DNA of 60,820 nt from an uncultured Pelagibacteraceae bacterium. Lineage in GTDB: Bacteria > Pseudomonadota > Alphaproteobacteria > Pelagibacterales > AG-422-B15. Below, one piece after another: positions 8,791 to 17,770 of this stretch. How positions within the stretch are numbered: the stretch's first letter is position 1; each line of letters opens with the position of its first letter. The position numbers were made by a program, and so were the translations under genes. The DNA lies in contig CACHCK010000006.1 of NCBI GenBank assembly GCA_902578305.1, positions 1-60,820 of the forward strand, written 5' to 3'. The notes beneath the pieces are model-generated. The model ran no database searches. It had not been told where the DNA came from and saw nothing but the letters and a program-made list of their open reading frames with translations.

Positions 8791-9642
8791 CTATTTACTT
8801 GATTTATGTTTCAAGAAATTTTTATCCCTTAAATTTCTATACTCTGGTTTTTTCTTTTGCATTTTTGACATCATTGTAGTCATTACATCTTCTTTATGAA
8901 GCGTAGCTGCATTCCAAAGCGCTACATTATCTAGTCCTTCTTTAACAGAGTGATCTCTTGAGTAATTGAGAACTTCTTTTGTAACCCACATCGCAAGTGG
9001 TGTTTTTGATGCTAATTTTTCAGCCATTTCAAAAGCACTATCAATCATTTCTTCATGACTCTCATGCAAAGAGCTCACAAGGCCTACTTCTTTTGCTCTT
9101 TCAGCAGATATCTTTTCTCCCATCATAGTCCACTCACGCGCTATACCAGCAGGTATAATTTTTGGTAATCTTTGGATCGTTCCTATATCTGCTGCCAAAC
9201 CTACATTTATTTCCTCAATTAAAAAAAATGCATCTTTTGTACAAAGTCTTATATCAGCGGCAGTGATTAAATCGATACCTCCACCAATACATCCTCCTTG
9301 AACAGCGGCAACAACTGGAAATCTCGCATCCTCCAAACATGAAGCAGCACGTTGCAAAAACTTTAACTGTTGAATAAAATACCCCCTACTTCTGCCAAGC
9401 TCCTGATTTGTTTCGTGTTCGACAACATCATCTTTAAACATGCTAAGGTCTATTCCAGCGGAAAAGTGTGGTCCCGTAGAAGATACAATTAAAGCTCTAA
9501 TCTCACCACTATCATCCAGCTCTTCAACTTCCTTTGGAAATAATCTCCAGAAATCCTCGTTCATTGAATTTCTTTTTTCAGGCCTATTAAACCTGATATG
9601 AGCAATTGAATTATTTATTTCAACATCAAAGGGTTTTGGCAT
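8791..9642 (-). CDS. Crotonase-family protein, delta(3,5)-delta(2,4)-dienoyl-CoA isomerase-like
   Basis: 283-residue crotonase. The oxyanion-hole strands are HFSAGIDLSMF and VQGGCIGGGIDL. The run IGGGIDL, FFLIEEINVGLAAD and IGTIQRLPKIIP closely matches the ECH1 subgroup, in which an Asp in GGGxD, a Glu in the next strand and an Asp in LAAD form the active site (rat ECH1 Asp176, Glu196, Asp204); all three are present. That enzyme shifts 3,5-dienoyl-CoA to 2,4-dienoyl-CoA during breakdown of unsaturated fatty acids with odd-position double bonds. A 2,4-dienoyl-CoA-reductase-like SDR lies at 16089. A plain enoyl-CoA hydratase is the alternative. The long charged C terminus is ordinary for this group. 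It is divergent from the MaoC gene. Confidence 0.8.
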   Translation of the reverse strand: MPKPFDVEINNSIAHIRFNRPEKRNSMNEDFWRLFPKEVEELDDSGEIRALIVSSTGPHFSAGIDLSMFKDDVVEHETNQELGRSRGYFIQQLKFLQRAASCLEDARFPVVAAVQGGCIGGGIDLITAADIRLCTKDAFFLIEEINVGLAADIGTIQRLPKIIPAGIAREWTMMGEKISAERAKEVGLVSSLHESHEEMIDSAFEMAEKLASKTPLAMWVTKEVLNYSRDHSVKEGLDNVALWNAATLHKEDVMTTMMSKMQKKKPEYRNLRDKNFLKHKSSK

Positions 9643-9717
9643 GTTTTTTTCCTCGCTTTAGATAAGTGATCTATATAAAGTATATATGCATTTAAAAATT
9701 AGAGAAATACATAAAAA

Positions 9718-10566
9718 ATGGCTATTAATTACGAAGAAATAATGTCCATGACTTCAGAAAACATTGAAGTTTCCTATACTGATAAAGATTCAATTCTCTA
9801 TAGTCTAGGCGTCGGTCTTGGGAATGACCCAATGAATTTAGATGAATTAAAGTTTGTCTATGAAAATTCACAAATTGCATTGCCGTCAATGGCTACTAAT
9901 TTTCAATATCACTCGCCATTATTGCTGAAGACAAATATTAATTTCATTATGGTTGTTCATGGTGAACAGAGATTATCAGTAACTAATCCTATACCTGTCT
10001 CAGGAGATTTTATAACCAACGCAAAAGTTATAGGTTGTTATGATAAAGGTCCTGGTAAGGGTGCAATTATTGAGGTTGAAACAACTGTAAATCTTAAAAA
10101 AGATAATACAGAAATCTGTAAACTTGTAAGTACAACATTCGCTAGGGGGGATGGTGGCTTTGGTGGACCTGAGTCTCCAAAAAAAGAATTAGCAAGACCT
10201 GAGGGTAAACCCGACTATGTACATGAAATAAATACCAAACCTGATCAAGCATTAATTTTTAGACTTTCAGGTGATTACAACCCATTGCACTCTGATCCAA
10301 ATTTTGCAAAGTCTGCTGGTTTTGAACGGCCAATTCTACATGGCATGTGCACATACGGTATCGCATGTAGATCAATTATTGAAAGTGTCTGTGATAAAGA
10401 TGTAAAAAAACTTAAAAGATTTGATTGTCGTTTTTCTTCACCTGTATATCCTGGAGAAACAATAGTTACAGAAATGTGGAAAGATGGTAATAATGTTTAT
10501 TATCAGTCCAAAGTAAAAGAACGTGATAAAATGGTAATTAAAAATGGAGTTAGTGAAATAATATGA
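9718..10566 (+). CDS. MaoC-like (R)-specific enoyl-CoA hydratase
   Basis: 282 residues with a double-hotdog layout. The C-terminal domain carries the hydratase-2 motif: SGDYNPLHSDPNFAKSAGF with the catalytic Asp and His, then PILHGMCTYGIA (about residues 184-222). The N-terminal hotdog lacks these residues, as in eukaryotic-type hydratase 2 proteins. It hydrates trans-2-enoyl-CoA to (R)-3-hydroxyacyl-CoA. The stop overlaps the start of the acyl-CoA dehydrogenase gene (ATGA), giving a coupled pair that would perform two consecutive beta-oxidation steps. The 75-bp gap to the divergent crotonase gene must hold both promoters. Confidence 0.87.
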   Translation: MAINYEEIMSMTSENIEVSYTDKDSILYSLGVGLGNDPMNLDELKFVYENSQIALPSMATNFQYHSPLLLKTNINFIMVVHGEQRLSVTNPIPVSGDFITNAKVIGCYDKGPGKGAIIEVETTVNLKKDNTEICKLVSTTFARGDGGFGGPESPKKELARPEGKPDYVHEINTKPDQALIFRLSGDYNPLHSDPNFAKSAGFERPILHGMCTYGIACRSIIESVCDKDVKKLKRFDCRFSSPVYPGETIVTEMWKDGNNVYYQSKVKERDKMVIKNGVSEII

Positions 10567-11750
10567 TACCAAAAGTTGGAATTTCTGAGGGTAAAGAACC
10601 TCTTTTTTATAATGAGTCTCATCATGCATGGAGAGAAGAAGTAAGAAAATTTGTTTCAAAGGAAATAGCTCCTTTTGTTGAAGAATGGGAAGAAGCTGGT
10701 GAGTTTCCAAGAGAACTCTATAAAAAAGCTGCTGATGTAGGTCTAATGGGAATGGGCTATGATGAAAAGTATGGCGGTACAACAGAAGGTATTGATATTT
10801 TTCACGGTATCGTAACAGCTGAGGAATTCGCCCATGGATGTGGTGGTGTTTCAGCAAGTCTTTTATCACACAATATTGCAATACCATTAATACAATCTTT
10901 GGGTACAGAAGAGCAAAAAGAAAAATTTATTCCCCCAGTTGTAAGAGGTGAGAAGATAGCAGCTCTTGCAATGACAGAGCCTTCGGGAGGATCAGATGTT
11001 GCAAGTTTGAAAACTAAAGCAGTTAGAAAAGGCGACCATTTCATTGTTAATGGCTCAAAAATGTTCATTACAAGTGGAATGCGTGCTGATACATACGTAG
11101 TTGGAGTAAGAACTGGTGGTGAAGGTGCTACCGGAATATCAGTTCTGGTTATTGAAAAGGATACGCCTGGCTTCACGCAAACACCTCTCAAAAAAATGGG
11201 ATGGCTCAGCTCTGATACAGCTGTACTTTACTTTGATAATTGTAAAGTGCCTGTAGAAAATTTGATTGGTGGAGAAAATAGTGGCTGGATCGGCGTAATG
11301 AGCAACTTCAGTCAAGAAAGACTTGGTATGGCAGCTGGTATGAATGCTTACTCTCAAATTTGTATTGATGAAGCAGTAGCTTGGGCAAAAGAGAGAAAAA
11401 CATTTGGTAAGCCATTGATTGATAATCAAGTAATAAAACATAAACTCGTTGATATGAACAGAGCAGTTAAAACATCAAGAGCTTGGACTGAATTGCTATC
11501 TTGGAGAGTAATGAATGGTGAAAGCCCAATTGCAGACTTGGCAATGCTGAAAGTACATGCAAGTAAAGCGATGGAATTATGTGCGAGGGAAGCGATGCAA
11601 ATATTAGGTGGCGCAGGATACCTTCGAGCTAATAGCGGGCCTGGAAAAGTTGAGAGGATTTATAGAGAAGTAAGAGTTAATGCTATTGGCGGTGGATCAG
11701 AAGAAATAATGTACGATTTAGCTGCAAGACAATTGGGATATAGATCTTAA
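10563..11750 (+). CDS. Acyl-CoA dehydrogenase
   Basis: 395 residues, normal length. The family signatures are AALAMTEPSGGSDVASLKT (flavin-binding loop, about 137-155) and QILGGAGYLRANSGPGKVER near the C terminus, followed by RDVR-like REVRVNAIGGGSEEIM. An FAD flavoprotein that oxidises acyl-CoA to trans-2-enoyl-CoA, passing electrons to ETF. The usual catalytic Glu position is filled in the segment just before the C terminus (GGGSEEI). It is translationally coupled to the MaoC hydratase. Chain-length preference cannot be determined. The stop codon abuts that of the convergent DmdC-like gene with no spacer. Confidence 0.92.
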   Translation: MIPKVGISEGKEPLFYNESHHAWREEVRKFVSKEIAPFVEEWEEAGEFPRELYKKAADVGLMGMGYDEKYGGTTEGIDIFHGIVTAEEFAHGCGGVSASLLSHNIAIPLIQSLGTEEQKEKFIPPVVRGEKIAALAMTEPSGGSDVASLKTKAVRKGDHFIVNGSKMFITSGMRADTYVVGVRTGGEGATGISVLVIEKDTPGFTQTPLKKMGWLSSDTAVLYFDNCKVPVENLIGGENSGWIGVMSNFSQERLGMAAGMNAYSQICIDEAVAWAKERKTFGKPLIDNQVIKHKLVDMNRAVKTSRAWTELLSWRVMNGESPIADLAMLKVHASKAMELCAREAMQILGGAGYLRANSGPGKVERIYREVRVNAIGGGSEEIMYDLAARQLGYRS

Positions 11751-13520
11751 TTAAAACTCTGCAACTTCCATATCCATCATTGATGACTTGCCTGCTTGCA
11801 CTTTTTTTGAGTACATAGTTAACTCTGGCATAATCTTTTCAACAAAATACGTTCCAGTTTTTATTTTATTTTTATGAATAGGTTCATTTTTTCCAACTGA
11901 GAACTTTGCCATACGTGCCCACATATATGTCATTGAAGATAGAGCTACTAAATTTAGGTAATCAGTAGCAGAAGCAAGAGCATTTTCGGGATCCTGCATA
12001 CCGTTTTGCATTAACCACATTGTTGATGCAGTAACTTCATTGAGAGCATTCTCGAGAGGTTTAATAAATGAGGATATTTCCTCATTATCTTTATTTTCAG
12101 ATAGAAATTTTTGAACCTCTTTTTGAAAATTTTGTAACAACCGTCCCTGGTGCATTGTTAATTTTCTTCCAACTAAGTCTAACGCTTGAATGCCATTTGT
12201 ACCCTCATATATCATTGTAATTCTTACATCTCTCATGTACTGCTCGAGAGGATATTCTTTTGTAAAACCACTACCGCCTAAGACCTGTAAAGATTCTGAA
12301 CAATTTAAAAAACCTCTATCAGTGCAGTAAGCTTTAATTATTGGTGTCATCAATGCAGCAAAATCATCAGCTTCCTGTCTTACTTTTTCATCAGGATGAT
12401 CTTCTGCAAGATCAATTTTCATTGCTGTATAAATGCATAATGCACGCATTGCTTCAGTTGTTGCTTTGACATTCATTAACATTCTTCTTACGTCAGGATG
12501 AACGATTATATTGTCAGCTTTACTATCTTTGTCTTGCTTATCCTTGACAACAGACCTCATTTGTTTTCTTTCTTTTGCAAATTCTAAGGCGTTTTGATAT
12601 GAGATCTCAGACATTGCTATACCTTGGAGTCCAACTTTTAAACGTGCATCATTCATCATCAGAAACATTGCTTCCATACCTTTGTTTTTTTCTCCAACAA
12701 GCCAACCTTTTGCATTTTCAAGATTCATAACGCAAGTTGGCGAAGAATTAATTCCAAGCTTATGTTCTAATCCGCCACAATAAATTGTATTTCGAGAGTT
12801 ATCATCCAGTCTCTTCGGTACAAGAAATAAACTTATTCCTTTAATACCCTCGGGTGCATCTGGTGTTCTTGCAAGCACAAGATGGATAATATTTTCTGTT
12901 AAGTCATGTTCACCAAATGAAATCCAAATTTTTTGACCTGTTAATTCATAATGATCATCTTTAGGAACTGCAGTTGATTTTATTAAGCCAAGGTCAGTTC
13001 CGCACTGTGGTTCTGTCAGACACATAGTACCCATCCACTCACCAGAAGTCATGTTAGGTAGATATTTATCTTTAAGTTCCTCTGTAGCTTTTTTTAAGAT
13101 GGTTTTCATTGCTCCATGACTTAATCCTGGACCCATATAGAATGCCATATTAGCAGCTATACCAATCTCACCTGCAAGTATGGCAGTCGTAAACGGTGCT
13201 CCACCGCCACCATATTGAGTGGGCATAGTTGCACCAACATAGCCTGACGACTTTACTGCATCATACAATTTTTTAAATCTTTCAGGGGTATGAACTTCAG
13301 GACCCTCTGCTCCATCAGTTACATATTTTAAGCCCTCTCTGTCGCCAATTTTATTACTATCTAGTACTTCTTGCTCATTAAGGCGTCCTATTTCAGAAAC
13401 AACGCTCATGAGTGTTTCGGAGTCATATTCCTTGAACTTCTCTATGCCAGCAATAACCTCATCGTAGTTAAGCATAGCCAGATTGTATTTGAAATCTTCT
13501 ATTGGACTTTTGTACGACAT
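11751..13520 (-). CDS. DmdC-like acyl-CoA dehydrogenase (long form)
   Basis: 589 residues, the long ACAD architecture with an extra N-terminal segment (about 1-40) and a C-terminal helical domain after about residue 465. Signatures: MCLTEPQCGTDLGLIKSTA, GQKIWISFGEHDL, QVLGGSGFTKEYPLEQYMRD and RITMIYEGTNGIQALDLVGRK (the family hallmark, catalytic Glu in YEGT). This form includes DmdC, the 3-methylmercaptopropionyl-CoA dehydrogenase of the DMSP demethylation pathway, and medium/long-chain relatives. Marine origin and the adjacent divergent TSUP exporter make a methylthio substrate reasonable, but the family is broad and specificity is inferred. Confidence 0.85.
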   Translation of the reverse strand: MSYKSPIEDFKYNLAMLNYDEVIAGIEKFKEYDSETLMSVVSEIGRLNEQEVLDSNKIGDREGLKYVTDGAEGPEVHTPERFKKLYDAVKSSGYVGATMPTQYGGGGAPFTTAILAGEIGIAANMAFYMGPGLSHGAMKTILKKATEELKDKYLPNMTSGEWMGTMCLTEPQCGTDLGLIKSTAVPKDDHYELTGQKIWISFGEHDLTENIIHLVLARTPDAPEGIKGISLFLVPKRLDDNSRNTIYCGGLEHKLGINSSPTCVMNLENAKGWLVGEKNKGMEAMFLMMNDARLKVGLQGIAMSEISYQNALEFAKERKQMRSVVKDKQDKDSKADNIIVHPDVRRMLMNVKATTEAMRALCIYTAMKIDLAEDHPDEKVRQEADDFAALMTPIIKAYCTDRGFLNCSESLQVLGGSGFTKEYPLEQYMRDVRITMIYEGTNGIQALDLVGRKLTMHQGRLLQNFQKEVQKFLSENKDNEEISSFIKPLENALNEVTASTMWLMQNGMQDPENALASATDYLNLVALSSMTYMWARMAKFSVGKNEPIHKNKIKTGTYFVEKIMPELTMYSKKVQAGKSSMMDMEVAEF

Positions 13521-13632
13521 AGGTTTATGAATAATTATTGTAATTTAAATATATATAACCTTTGTCTCATAAATTGCAAATTTCTAATTTTGTTGACCAC
13601 ATCGATGGGGAAAGTCTGAAAAGTTTAGAATT

Positions 13633-14556
13633 ATGAGTATTTATCTGCCTATTGCAGAGCTCTCAGTTAACATTTTTCTATTATTGTCTTTAGGCGGAGT
13701 TGTAGGATTTCTATCTGGCATGTTTGGTTTAGGTGGAGGCTTTTTAATGACACCATTACTAATATTCATAGGTATACCTACTAACGTTGCTGTTGCAACA
13801 TCAGCAAATCAGATCGTTGCATCTTCAATTTCTGGAACATTAGGTCACTGGAGACAAGGTCTTGTAGATTTCAAAATGGGAGGGGTATTGCTTATTGGTG
13901 CCTTCTTTGGATCAATCTTGGGTGTTTGGATATTCAGTAAGCTTGTTGCAATCGGACAAATTGATACTGTAATATCAATTTTATATTTTACTCTTTTAAC
14001 AGGTATTGGTTTATCAATGCTGATTGAAAGTTCTCAAGTAATAAGAGATAGAATAAGAAGAAAAAGTGTTAAACGAAAAATTCATTATCATAACTGGGCG
14101 CATAGACTGCCTTTCAAAGTAAGATTTTATAAATCTAAATTATACATAAGTGTTATTCCTCCTATTATAATTGGCTTTGTAATTGGGATCTTATCAGCAA
14201 CAATGGGAATTGGTGGTGCTTTCATATTAATTCCTGCGATGATTTATTTTCTGGGAATGCCTACATCAAAAGTAATTGGCACATCATTATTTCAAATTAT
14301 TTTTATAACTGCAATAGTCACTATTCTTCATGCAACTACTACTTTTGCTTTAGATGCGGTACTAGCTTTCTTTTTAATACTCTCTTCTGTTATTGGTGCT
14401 CAAGTCGGGGTATTAGCGGCTAATAAATTAAGAGGTGAAGAAATAAGGGCTTTACTGGCTATTATCGTATTAGGTGTTGCAACTAAAATTGCACTTGATT
14501 TGTTGGTAGAACCTAATGAAATCTTTAACTTATCTGTAATACGATTAATTTTTTAA
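13633..14556 (+). CDS. TSUP (TauE/SafE) family sulfite/anion exporter
   Basis: 307 residues with about eight hydrophobic segments. The two internal repeats each start with the family motif: GFLSGMFGLGGGFLMTPLL (about 23-41) and GILSATMGIGGAFILIPAM (about 183-201). TSUP proteins move sulfite, sulfoacetate or other small organic anions across the inner membrane. It is the first gene of a plus-strand run with tightly overlapping TIGR02186-like and CcdA genes. The 112-bp divergent spacer to the DmdC-like gene invites co-regulation, which would fit export of sulfur compounds released during organosulfur catabolism; that link is inference. Confidence 0.88.
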   Translation: MSIYLPIAELSVNIFLLLSLGGVVGFLSGMFGLGGGFLMTPLLIFIGIPTNVAVATSANQIVASSISGTLGHWRQGLVDFKMGGVLLIGAFFGSILGVWIFSKLVAIGQIDTVISILYFTLLTGIGLSMLIESSQVIRDRIRRKSVKRKIHYHNWAHRLPFKVRFYKSKLYISVIPPIIIGFVIGILSATMGIGGAFILIPAMIYFLGMPTSKVIGTSLFQIIFITAIVTILHATTTFALDAVLAFFLILSSVIGAQVGVLAANKLRGEEIRALLAIIVLGVATKIALDLLVEPNEIFNLSVIRLIF

Positions 14557-15347
14557 TGATGAGACAACTATTTATTTTATTTTATCTTTTGATTGGAATG
14601 ATGACGCCCTCAATATCAATTGCACTTGTTATTGGCTCAGACCAAGAAGAAATATACATTGATGCAAATTTTTCAGGCGAAGAGCTCCTTGTTTTCGGGG
14701 CGTTTTATTCTGATCCATCTCAGTCAAGAGATAGTAAAAGTGACATACTTATCGAAGTTGTTGGCCCTCTAGAGGATGTTGCACTGAGAAAGAAAGACTC
14801 ATATTTTGGATTTTGGTTAAATTCTAAAAGTGTAACTTTCAGAGATGTGCCTGGATTCTATTATCTTTCGAGTACATCCGAACTTACGAATGAATTTTTA
14901 GCGAATAATCAGATTGGACTACTTGAGAAAAAGAAATCAGAGATGATCGATTGGAGCTCACTAACTACTGATTGGGGCAGCGTTATAAATGAAAAGGAAA
15001 AAAAAGAATTTTATAATGCTTTAATTAGAACAAAACAAAATGATAGTTTGTATAAACAAGTTTCTGATGAAATTGAAATAATTGATGGAAATCTATTCAG
15101 ATCTTACATTGATATTCCTAATACAGTTCCTGTAGGAGAATACAATGTTAATCTTTATCTAATTATAGACAATGAGGTTTCACAGGAATATTCATATAAT
15201 TTTATGGTTGCTAGAGTTGGAATTGAGGAGGCAATTTACTCATTTTCAAAAAACTATCCGTTCTTTTACGGATTGATTTCTCTAGTAATTGCAATAATTA
15301 TTGGTTGGAGTGGTGCCGAAATATTTAAGAGATTTAGAAAAGTATAG
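14556..15347 (+). CDS. TIGR02186-like membrane-anchored periplasmic protein
   Basis: 263 residues: N-terminal signal peptide (about 1-24, ending SISIA), a mostly beta periplasmic region, and one C-terminal transmembrane helix (about 233-252, FFYGLISLVIAIIIGWSGAE) followed by a short basic tail. The opening VIGSDQEEIYIDANFSGEEL with LLVFGAF and the placement directly behind a TSUP exporter match the alphaproteobacterial family TIGR02186, function unknown. It shares one base with the TSUP stop and one with the CcdA GTG start, so the three proteins are probably made together. An accessory role for the exporter or a periplasmic redox partner for CcdA are both open. Confidence 0.75.
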   Translation: MMRQLFILFYLLIGMMTPSISIALVIGSDQEEIYIDANFSGEELLVFGAFYSDPSQSRDSKSDILIEVVGPLEDVALRKKDSYFGFWLNSKSVTFRDVPGFYYLSSTSELTNEFLANNQIGLLEKKKSEMIDWSSLTTDWGSVINEKEKKEFYNALIRTKQNDSLYKQVSDEIEIIDGNLFRSYIDIPNTVPVGEYNVNLYLIIDNEVSQEYSYNFMVARVGIEEAIYSFSKNYPFFYGLISLVIAIIIGWSGAEIFKRFRKV

Positions 15348-16078
15348 TGACTGAAATTTCATATTTGTATGTAGTTCTTGCGGGTCTCCTTAGTTTTCTC
15401 TCCCCATGCGTATTACCAATTGTTCCAGGTTACTTATGTTTTATGGCAGGGACTAGTTTGGATAAATTACAATTGGATGAAGGTGATGAAATTAAAAAAA
15501 AGGTTTTTAGTTTTTCATTAAGCTTTGTATTAGGTTTTTCTACGGTATTTGTAATACTGGGTGCTTCTGCAACTTTACTTAGCAGCATAGTTTATGAATA
15601 TCTCGATTTTTTACGTATTGCTGGGGGAATAATAATTATCATATTTGGTATTCATTTTATGCAAATCGTGCAAATACCATTTTTGAACAGGGAGATGAGA
15701 TACCAAATCGAGAGCTATAAACCAGGTGTAGTTGGCTCTTACGTAATTGGGCTATCATTTGCATTTGGATGGACACCTTGCATTGGACCTATTCTGGGAA
15801 GTGTCTTATCAATAGCCGCAAGCTCAGAGACAGTAACGTATGGAATTGTTTTACTGATGCTGTATTCAGCTGGCTTAGGAATACCTTTTTTAATTGCGGC
15901 CTATGCAATAAATGGCTTTATGAAATTTTTATCAAACATAAGAAATTATATAAGGGTAATTGAAATTTTTACTGGTCTTTTGCTAATTTTATTTGGTATC
16001 CTAATACTAACAAACAGAATTCAAGAATTGGCTTTCTTTTTTATAAAGTATTTTCCATTCTTAGCGCAATTTGGATAA
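15347..16078 (+). CDS. CcdA-like thiol-disulfide electron-transfer membrane protein
   Basis: 243 residues with six or seven transmembrane segments. The two redox cysteines of the CcdA/DsbD-beta family are in SFLSPCVLPIVPGYL (helix 1) and FGWTPCIGPILG (helix 4), each next to the conserved prolines. CcdA carries electrons from cytoplasmic thioredoxin to periplasmic thiol proteins, for example for cytochrome c maturation. The start is GTG at 15347, embedded in the preceding stop (TAGTGA), which indicates translational coupling. The partner appears to be the TIGR02186-like protein or an unlinked thioredoxin. Confidence 0.9.
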   Translation: MTEISYLYVVLAGLLSFLSPCVLPIVPGYLCFMAGTSLDKLQLDEGDEIKKKVFSFSLSFVLGFSTVFVILGASATLLSSIVYEYLDFLRIAGGIIIIIFGIHFMQIVQIPFLNREMRYQIESYKPGVVGSYVIGLSFAFGWTPCIGPILGSVLSIAASSETVTYGIVLLMLYSAGLGIPFLIAAYAINGFMKFLSNIRNYIRVIEIFTGLLLILFGILILTNRIQELAFFFIKYFPFLAQFG

Positions 16079-16088
16079 AGGAGTAAAT

Positions 16089-16964
16089 ATGTTTCAAAAA
16101 GATTTATTAAAAAATAAAAGAATTTTAGTTTCCGGTGGAGGATCGGGACTTGGTAAAGCTATGGCAACAAGGTATTTAGAACTTGGTGCCGATGTCTATA
16201 TCTGCGGTAGAAGAAAGTCAGTATTAGATGAAACGGCTAAAGAGCTTATGGATATGCATGGGGGATCTGTAAAATCAATCTCATGTGATATCAAAGTTCC
16301 TGAGGCAATTGAGGATATGGTAAATGAAATTTGGAGTGAAGGACCACTAACTGGGTTATTAAACAATGCAGCGGGAAATTTTATTTCGAGAACAGAAGAT
16401 TTATCTCCAAGAGCATTTACTGCTATTTCTAATATTGTTTTCAATGGAACATTTTATATGACGAATGCAATAGGTAAAAGGTGGTTAGCTGAAAATTTAA
16501 AAGGAAGTATAATTTCTATTTTAACTACATGGATTGATAGCAGTGGCCCATATACAGTTCCATCAGCAATGTCTAAATCTGGTTTAGCGACAATGACTAG
16601 ATCTCTTGCAGCTGAATGGGGAAATAGAGGTATAAGATTAAATGCTATATCGCCTGGACCTTTTCCGACTAAAGGTGCGTGGGATAGATTGGCGCCAGGT
16701 GGAAAAGGTGCAAATATGATGGAGTCAATTCCAATGAAAAGAACAGGAGAGCTTAGTGAGCTCGCAAATTTGGCAACTTTCTTGATGGCAGATGGAGTTG
16801 ATTACTTAACAGGAGAAATCATTACAATTGACGGGGCTCAATGGTTAAATCATGCGGGTAATTTCTATGAAATGTTAAAAGATGTAACCGATCAAGAGTG
16901 GGAGCAACTCAGAAATATGATTAAAGCCTCAAATGATGCAGATAAAGCAAAAAGATCTGTCTAG
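16089..16964 (+). CDS. SDR oxidoreductase, 2,4-dienoyl-CoA reductase-like
   Basis: 291 residues from the ATG at 16089, preferred over the in-frame TTG at 16071 because AAAGGAG lies at 16077-16083 with a five-base spacing. The NADP-binding Gly motif is SGGGSGLGKAMATRYLELG, NNAAGNF is the SDR NNAG-type motif, and SAMSKSGLATMTRSLAAEWG supplies the catalytic Lys. The Tyr of the usual YxxxK is replaced by Ser (SAMSK), as known in peroxisomal and mitochondrial-type 2,4-dienoyl-CoA reductases. The product probably reduces 2,4-dienoyl-CoA to 3-enoyl-CoA during unsaturated fatty acid oxidation. Its stop overlaps the next SDR gene tail-to-tail by four bases (CTAG). Confidence 0.82.
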   Translation: MFQKDLLKNKRILVSGGGSGLGKAMATRYLELGADVYICGRRKSVLDETAKELMDMHGGSVKSISCDIKVPEAIEDMVNEIWSEGPLTGLLNNAAGNFISRTEDLSPRAFTAISNIVFNGTFYMTNAIGKRWLAENLKGSIISILTTWIDSSGPYTVPSAMSKSGLATMTRSLAAEWGNRGIRLNAISPGPFPTKGAWDRLAPGGKGANMMESIPMKRTGELSELANLATFLMADGVDYLTGEIITIDGAQWLNHAGNFYEMLKDVTDQEWEQLRNMIKASNDADKAKRSV

Positions 16965-17764
16965 ATAAAGGAATCCTTAAAAAGCTTTTTGCTCAAACCT
17001 CTTATAAGTGATGGAAGGTGTCTCATAAAAAAAGACGCAAATTTTGCCTCAAATCCAACTGGATGATGGATTCTACTTGAGTCATAAGCTGACCAAACTG
17101 AGCTTACGACCTTCTCAACTGGATAAACTTTTGTTTTTTGATTGACAAATTCACGGTCTAATTGACTTTTTACTCCAGTAGTAACTGCTTCAGCATCTAA
17201 GATAGGTGTTTCGGTAAACCAAGGATTAATTTCAGATACTTTGATGCCATACCGCTCAAACTCAATACGCAGATTTTCAGTAAGAGAGCTTACTGCATGC
17301 TTTGTTGCTCCATAAACTGATATGCCTGGCGCTGTAATAAGTCCCGCAACTGAACTTGTGTTAAGTAGCATACTGTTTTTTGTCCTTTTTAAAATTTCAA
17401 GCATTGTAAAACATCCATTAACAACACCTTTAAAGTTTACATCAATTATTTTGTTCATTTCCTCAATCTTTATATCCTCAAATGCTCCAGCAAAGTTTGC
17501 TATACCTGCATTATTAAAAAATATATCGCACCTACCGCCTGTATATTGTGAGAAACTTTTTTCTGCTTCAATCCAATCTTCAATATTAGTTACATCTAAC
17601 TTTTGATACATACATTTATTATGACCAATGATTTCGGCTACCTCTTTCAAGCCTTCTTGATTAATATCAAAAAGCCCTACATTCCATCCATTTTCAGCAA
17701 AAGATATTGCGGTTGCCTTACCGATTCCTGATGCTGCTCCAGTAATAAAAATACTTTTTGTCAT
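16961..17764 (-). CDS. Short-chain dehydrogenase/reductase
   Basis: 267 residues, classical SDR. Cofactor motif TGAASGIGKATAISFAENG (about 8-26), Asp at the end of beta-2 (GLFDIN, suggesting NAD(H) preference), NNAGIANFAG, and catalytic Ser plus YGATKHAV (Tyr/Lys, about 152-159). The C terminus has the basic/hydrophobic FMRHLPSLIRGLSKKLF stretch, suggesting association with the membrane. Substrate unknown. It is six bases downstream of a TetR regulator gene in the same orientation, so the regulator may control it or be co-expressed. Confidence 0.85.
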   Translation of the reverse strand: MTKSIFITGAASGIGKATAISFAENGWNVGLFDINQEGLKEVAEIIGHNKCMYQKLDVTNIEDWIEAEKSFSQYTGGRCDIFFNNAGIANFAGAFEDIKIEEMNKIIDVNFKGVVNGCFTMLEILKRTKNSMLLNTSSVAGLITAPGISVYGATKHAVSSLTENLRIEFERYGIKVSEINPWFTETPILDAEAVTTGVKSQLDREFVNQKTKVYPVEKVVSSVWSAYDSSRIHHPVGFEAKFASFFMRHLPSLIRGLSKKLFKDSFI

Positions 17765-17770
17765 CTATAG

